From Psococerastis gibbosa (Eukaryota > Arthropoda > Insecta > Psocodea > Psocidae): a stretch of DNA of 64,000 nucleotides. The translations under genes and the position numbers were made by a program. Within the stretch, counting starts at the first letter, position 1; each line of letters starts with the position of its first letter. The stretch covers positions 15,810,001 through 15,874,000 of the forward strand of contig OZ020485.1 in assembly GCA_963971405.1 (NCBI GenBank). Direction: 5' to 3'. This document shows positions 58,701 through 64,000 of the stretch, in pieces. The notes beneath the pieces are model-generated. The model worked only from the letters and a program-made list of their open reading frames with translations, was not told the DNA's origin and made no database searches.

Positions 58701-61700
58701 TACAATAACATTTTATTATAATTGTCTGGCGTATGAGCGTATGATACAAAGAAATTTCCTCGGCTTACATCTTCACCGACAATTTATAATAATTGATCAT
58801 ATGTAGATGAGACACTAATTGCTATATTGATTATTAGAGTCTCCGCATATTTTGTTGCTTGTTTGGCCATGAAATTATTAGTTTGAAAATGCTGTCTTCA
58901 ACATAAATAAGGTCGTTCTTGTTTGCATCATTACTCAGAAATTTAATTTATTTTGTGAGACAATCACTGTCTCGTCCAAAAATGTGTCTTCAAAAGCAGT
59001 CTTACTTGATCGTCAGGTTCACTCAGAGTATTTAGTAGGCACCGGTACTACGGTTAAAAGTAACATAAGCTACAATGCAATCATTTCTATTGGTGCTGGC
59101 AAATGTGTGGGGCGGTCATTAAGCGGCCACTCTGTGACAGTGACTATTGCGAAGCTAAGCCAAGTCTTTATTGTCAAATGAGTTAAAATAGTTGTAGTGG
59201 TGAAAAAATGCTACACCAATTATTTCACAAAGGGTTGGTCGGACTTACATACATGTTGTGTTAGTAGGCATTAGAGGCAGTCATCGAACAAGTAGAGGGG
59301 AGCCCGGGTTGTCAGGGGAAGGAAGTTTCGGGAGGGGGTGCTACTCCCATCGTCATGGTAAGAGAGCTTGCATTAACATCGGGAGAACGGCAGTTCCAAT
59401 CCGCAAGGGTATCGGATTTACTCAATGTTTCAGAAAATAATGCAAGAGAAATGAGCCAATATTTGTCCAGAAACCTTGAGTCGTTATCAAGACTATAACA
59501 TCAATCCTTCTCAGGACTAAGTCTGACGATGGGAGTAGCACCCACTCCCGAAACGTCATCTCCTTCCCCCTGACATCCGCCCGATGTTTGATGACTGTGA
59601 TGCTCCTGCCTCTAATGACTACTAACACAATTTGCAGTGAAAGTCCAACTAACCCTTTGTTAAATAATATTACACTTTATCATTAGATAATGACCAATTA
59701 TTTCATTATAGGTACAGGGAAACGCGTGAAGGCAAGCCCCTATTTGCAATTTTGAATACGGGCTAAATGAGCTATAGCTCAGAGTGGCAAATATTTTGGG
59801 TTGGCAGATTTTCCAAACTTAAAAAGTCAGTCCCTGAACTCTGAAGACTTTGGGTGTACTCCCAAGCTCAGTACTCCATTCATTTAAATTGGTTTAGATT
59901 AAATTGTGGAGAAAGACCTTGACGATGTGAATCCATACGTTAATTTCTTTCCCATGATAATGAATTTCGATTTCTGTCGTGAATTGATTGTTCTCAGTGA
60001 AGAAACTTAGTTGGGGCCCCTGGGCTGGGTTTTAAATTGGGACTCTCCTACCACTACCCTTACATTTTGTATTTTAATAATGCAGGCTAATAAAATAGAC
60101 CCCCAAACCCCCGGCCCCCTGTTTGATATGTTAGATACATAAAGTTTCACATGTAAAATTTTACTATTATTTACTGCGATCAATGCATAAACCCCCACTA
60201 TTTCAAGTCCTAGTTTTTTTTTCTTCAGAAAACAAATCCCCAAAGACCACTAGCCACTAAGCACTTAAAATTTAATTTAATTTTAGCCCAGGGTGGCGCG
60301 GAGCATAAATATACGTCTCTGCATGAAGGACCAAATCTCTCCACTTCTCTACCAAGCCGATCTCGCGATGTTTTTTTTTAAACAATTTTTAACCCCTCCT
60401 CCCTTGGTGATACGTAGTGAGGTTTAAGACTACCCCCTCCCCCACCAAAAATCACGTGTATTTTTTAAAGAATCTTAAAAATTTTATAATATTATTTTTA
60501 AATACAGGTACAAAGTATAATCTAATGTTGAACTGGACTATTCCGACTTTTACAGAAACGTACACAGTTACATATTAACTAAATATCTGCAATGAGCTAT
60601 AGGTGCTCCAATCGCTAATACTAGTAGGCCTATATATTATTATTTTCAGGCGTTCCAAGGTGAACTCAAAGGCGCAAAGGGAATACTTTATCCTAGAAAA
60701 GCCGATGTCACTAAAGAAGAGGACATTGTTGGACTATTCCAGTGGATCAAAAAGACATTTGGAACACTCCATGTTCTCGTAAATAACGCTGGAGTCTCGC
60801 GTTATGGAAAATACACCCGTAAGACCTTAATATATTGCCGCATTGTTAATATACTTATTACCTAATTGATTAGGCAGGAACGTATCTATATATATCTAAT
60901 ATAATATTGAGTTTTTATTCTTCTTCTTCTTCTAATGCCTCTTCTACCGAAGATTGGAGATCATCATAGCCATTGTAGTCATGATGATTATACTACTAAT
61001 TATAGGGAATGGTAATGCAGTGGTTTCCAGTTGCCTACTACATCCTCATCTCGTTGACTCTTCATGGAGTTCCTCCGCCTTCGGGGCCAGTTTCCCTACC
61101 CCAGGACAAAAGAGTGTCCTGCACAGAAAATACTGCGTTTTTCGCTTATCCCGGCTCAAACTCGGTCCCCTATCTGTACAGTCACTGTTACGTGCTTCCA
61201 TCTTCACCACGAGGAGGGCCATGCCTCCCCCCCCCCAAAAAAAAGAGGCCCCACAAAGGTCGCAAAATAAAAAATGGCAAGAGATTAAACAACCAAAACA
61301 AAAATGAAAACAAATGAACTTGTCAAAATAATTGGCGGGAAATCGGAGCGTGTGGTGGCATTAAATTGCCTTACTCTATTCTATTATGCTTCTGTGTTTC
61401 CATTTTATAACTGATATTGGAATATCCTTTCAAGGGCATATAGGAATTTTCTGCCCGAGAAGGGCCCCAAACCATTCCGGCCCGCAGGCCCCCACAAGGC
61501 AAAACCCGGCACTGACCAAAATTGTGCATCTGTAATGATCCTTGAGAATACTCAGTAACAGTCATGAGCAATTATGTTTCAGAGCAAAACCCGAAATACT
61601 GGAGGGAAATTTTCGATACTAACGTGATCGGATTTTCCATTTGCAACCAACAAGCTGTAAAACTCATGCGGGAGACTGGTGTCAACGATGGACATATCAT

Positions 61701-63115
61701 TCACATGAACAGGTGAGGCTATATTCTCCCCTCGTAAAAGCCTTAGTTATAGGCCTAGGTTCTACAATATATAGGGGAGACAGGACAGTCACGTTGGCTC
61801 CCACCAAATAATTTTTTTTTAAATCTGATGCCACCGACCGAGGCTTTGTGGTGCAACAGTAATGCCACAGAGAAAGACATATCCACATTCCACAGTGTTT
61901 TATCTAAAAAAAAAAAAAAAAAAAAAAACTGTATAAATAGTACTGTATTAACAGAACTTGTTATGTAGTGTAACGAAAGGTTTAATTTTTATTTTCCATT
62001 TCAGTATCCTGGGTCACTTCGTACCCAACCTTCCAGACCCCATTCTCGGAGTATATCCCGCGGGAAAAGCCGCTGTGAGAGCTCTGAGTGAAATATTAAG
62101 GCAAGAGCTTGTTCACTTGAAGTCTGATATTCGTGTAACGGTAAGTAACGAATGAAAACTCGTTAAATTTGGCGAAACATTAATAGACAGTTAGACGTTA
62201 CGGCATGACTGGCATAATATATTCTTACAGTACCTATATTAAGCTATAGACACAATGGATAAACTGAAGGAGGGCGCAGGGGTAACTGAAGGGGAAGGCG
62301 CAGAGCTGAAAGAGCTGGAGGATGGGAGTTGCTAACCAATCGTTGAGATTGCGACCTCAGAAGAAGACATTATTTGAATTTCATTTCACTCATTAACATC
62401 TATAAAAGGCAATGCACTTCAAATAGGACTTGCATCTTTCGTGCAAGTTTCCAAGCTTTGATAATAACAATAAGTGAGAGTTGTGCAATGCGTGTTGTTG
62501 ATTCTTGTTAAGACGGCGCCCCGGATATGCGTAGATCACCGGTTTGAATCCCGCCAAGTTCAGTTTTTCTAAATCATCTAATTTCGGTTAACACGAGGAG
62601 GTTACCTCTTCAACCTAAGTTAGTTTAAAGTTAGTGGCATAATACTGCGCAATATATTGAACAATGAGTGTCATTGCCAACCAAATAGGCCTAACTCTTC
62701 AAAAGTCCACATGCAATCACATAAAAGTAAGCTTATCAAATGATAAACATTAGGAAAAATATTATGTGACACGAAATAGGTTGGTTTGGACCTCAACCAA
62801 ATTCTCTCGGAATAAATAAAGCTAGGCTTCGGAAAGTGCCAGTCCGATTGTCTTTTCATCCTTCTTATCAATCTCTTCTTTCGATTGTAGAGCATCAGCC
62901 CAGCATTGGTGCGCACCGAATTGGGAGACGCCGCTAATAGGGTCATGGAAGAACATGAGCAATTCGACAGAGAGTCGTCGTTTACGCCTCCTGGTGAAAC
63001 ACTGCCCATTCTGGAGACCCAAGACGTTGCTGACGCTGTTGTATACTGCCTTTCAACGCCCCCCAACGTTCAAGTCTCCGAACTCATTCTGAGACCTACA
63101 AGATCTAATATTTGA
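55793..63115 (+). CDS. Short-chain dehydrogenase/reductase, DHRS11-like (SDR gene 2), five exons
   Basis: Exons 55793-55924, 60650-60818, 61583-61712, 62005-62140 and 62891-63115 join to 263 residues, exon for exon the same lengths as SDR gene 1, so the two are tandem duplicates. Motifs: TGASTGIG 12-19, RR 38-39 (NADP(H) type), D63, NNAG 89-92, N114, S144, Y161 and K165 in YPAGK. Two changes set it apart: S164 of the YPASK motif is Gly, and the conserved Pro-Gly at 193-194 is Pro-Ala (SPALVRTE). The catalytic residues are kept, so activity is expected, perhaps with altered substrate or cofactor binding. AATAAA at 63487-63492 is a good polyadenylation signal. Intron 1 (4.7 kb) contains decayed exon-1 copies. 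Confidence 0.93.
55985..56320 (+). pseudogene. Three decayed tandem copies of SDR gene 2 exon 1
   Basis: Copies start at about 55985, 56128 and 56255. They resemble exon 1 from gctggaattggagctgctac to the donor. Copy 1 has a frameshift (gggggg) and its donor gt has become gc. Copy 2 is shortened but keeps ggttag. Copy 3 is the most diverged. None can encode the exon. Confidence 0.75.
57000..57264. mobile_element. hAT-like MITE in SDR gene 2 intron 1
   Basis: Ends caagcgcggatctag and gtagatctgcgcctg. The flanking octamers ATATGATC and AAATGATC match at seven of eight positions. It contains two g5tctc5-type units and a C(14) run, and has inserted at the edge of the minisatellite. Confidence 0.8.
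57266..57650. repeat. Minisatellite, about five units of roughly 70 bp
   Basis: Repeated blocks: gatcgtctttctttcttttt, ttgatcgcatttaaacaatt, taatgaatacgcatctgtct and ctggata. Alternate units resemble each other, suggesting a two-unit higher order. Single related segments lie at about 42010-42075 and 57950-58010. Confidence 0.8.
57950..58140. repeat. Dispersed repeat shared with SDR gene 1 intron 2
   Basis: It aligns with about 42010-42200 (aacaatttaatgaatgtatc, gtgttgagttacgacacgtt, actcgcacaagtgcaagca). Both lie in introns of the SDR genes, so it may be an old shared intronic sequence or a mobile repeat. Confidence 0.55.
59228..59662. mobile_element. Foldback element with roughly 200-bp inverted ends
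   Basis: Left caaagggttggtcggactt and right aagtccaactaaccctttg, pairing through ttagtaggcattagaggcag and gtgctactcccatcgtca. A stray terminal fragment is at about 57670-57690. No coding capacity. Confidence 0.75.
62500..62640 (+). repeat. tRNA-like SINE fragment (SINE-C), copy 2
   Basis: B-box-like ggtttgaatcccgcc and the following stretch match 32540-32650. It lies in intron 4 of SDR gene 2. Confidence 0.45.
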
Positions 63116-63486
63116 ACAAGTTAACAGTTGCAATCCGATCGAATTCGTGAATTATTATTTTTTAATCATTTTCCCCGACAGTTTTTTTTCACAGTATTCA
63201 TTTTCAATTCGTTCTGATAACTGTGGTATTGTATTAAATTATGGACCTCACCTTGAGACCTGATTAAGCTGAACGGTTTCAATGAGTGCTAATTTATGGT
63301 ATCTGCTGCATGCATCCTGTTAACGTTAAAATTATTGGAGGCGTTAAAATATCTGATGCCAGCAGCTGCCATTTCAAGAAGTTGTAATTGCTCTAATGCT
63401 GTTTTTCATTTATTATTAAACTTTACTGTAATACCGTTAACGTGTTTAATTTTTAATTTCGCCTCATATACAGCCTTTATAAAGGG

Positions 63487-63492
63487 AATAAA
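63487..63492 (+). promoter_or_regulatory. Polyadenylation signal of SDR gene 2
   Basis: AATAAA, 372 nt after the stop codon and on the coding strand. Confidence 0.5.
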
Positions 63493-63499
63493 GTGATAA

Positions 63500-64000
63500 G
63501 TTGTAAGAAAGTTGCTTTACACCCTTATAGCATGAATGCCGAATGGAAAATGGGATTATTTTCCATTCCTGCCGAAGTTGGTAGGTGTTATATCATTTAT
63601 TTTGGAGTTAAGCGGTTTGCTAATTAAATCTAGAGTATCGATATGTCCTATAGTATAAAATTAATTTTAAAAGACAGTCTATCTATTTTGCAATAATTCA
63701 ATAATCAATAAATTAATAAATAAAAAAGTGACTGCTATCTCGGTGATTACACCATTATCAGATTCCACATCAGACATACCGGTATACGCCTGATTCAGAG
63801 TTAACTTTAAAAATTTTCGCTTCTACGAAGTCATTGAGGAACTCTCACCCGGATTCAACGGTACAGTGTTGAATCATCCCTATAACATGCAGTAGGCAGT
63901 CATTATACTGCATCACGGAATCTCCAGTATCTATAGTTGATTTTATGCATTCTGTGGTAATTTCGAACCATGTATAATTGCCCGTGTTCTCCACCCGTGA
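63500..64000. other. Right-end intergenic sequence
   Basis: A+T-rich. No gene, repeat or RNA is recognised. Confidence 0.5.

Noticed and set aside
61009-61317. Overlapping 68-117-codon plus-strand frames in SDR gene 2 intron 2
   Set aside because: Three frames are open over the same C-rich repeat-like stretch and none shows a domain or fits the SDR exons.

Overview
This is eukaryotic nuclear DNA from an invertebrate, most likely an arthropod. The evidence is spliced genes with GT-AG introns, two DHRS11-like short-chain dehydrogenases that begin [16 protein letters not shown]+T-rich introns, and dense transposon debris (LINEs, tRNA-like SINEs, hairpin MITEs, runs of 8-17 G or C). The species cannot be fixed from the window alone.

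Layout. Minus strand, 1-532: the 5' coding exon of a Ser/Pro-rich repeat protein (copy A) that runs off the left edge, with a non-coding first exon near 4.4-4.7 kb. Minus strand, 32.4 to 9.9 kb: a second, much fuller locus (copy B). It has a non-coding first exon (about 32.14-32.4 kb), a 2.2-kb exon carrying ten 61-residue repeats (30111-27867), six small proline-rich exons (26.8, 25.4, 22.5, 21.6, 20.7 and 15.8 kb) and, downstream, an exon with about five C2H2 zinc fingers (10402-9900). Every coding junction I can see is phase 1, so they could be read as one protein with a variable number of proline cassettes and a C-terminal zinc-finger domain. The joining is inferred. A third copy of the first exon lies at about 35 kb.

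Plus strand, 38.4-63.1 kb: two tandem five-exon SDR genes (38373-50662 and 55793-63115) with identical exon lengths (132, 169, 130, 136 and 225 nt), each encoding 263 residues. Intron 3 of the first holds an antisense CR1-like LINE with an SGNH-esterase ORF1. Decayed copies of exon 1 lie in intron 1 of the second.

The rest is mobile DNA. I found hAT-like MITEs with 8-bp target duplications, hairpin MITEs with TWA target duplications, a TTAA-flanked MITE, an 847-bp TIR element in several copies, nested SINEs, LINE fragments, a tandem 0.93-kb unit carrying the proline exons, and minisatellites. No bacterial features, CRISPR arrays or confident tRNA or rRNA genes were seen.
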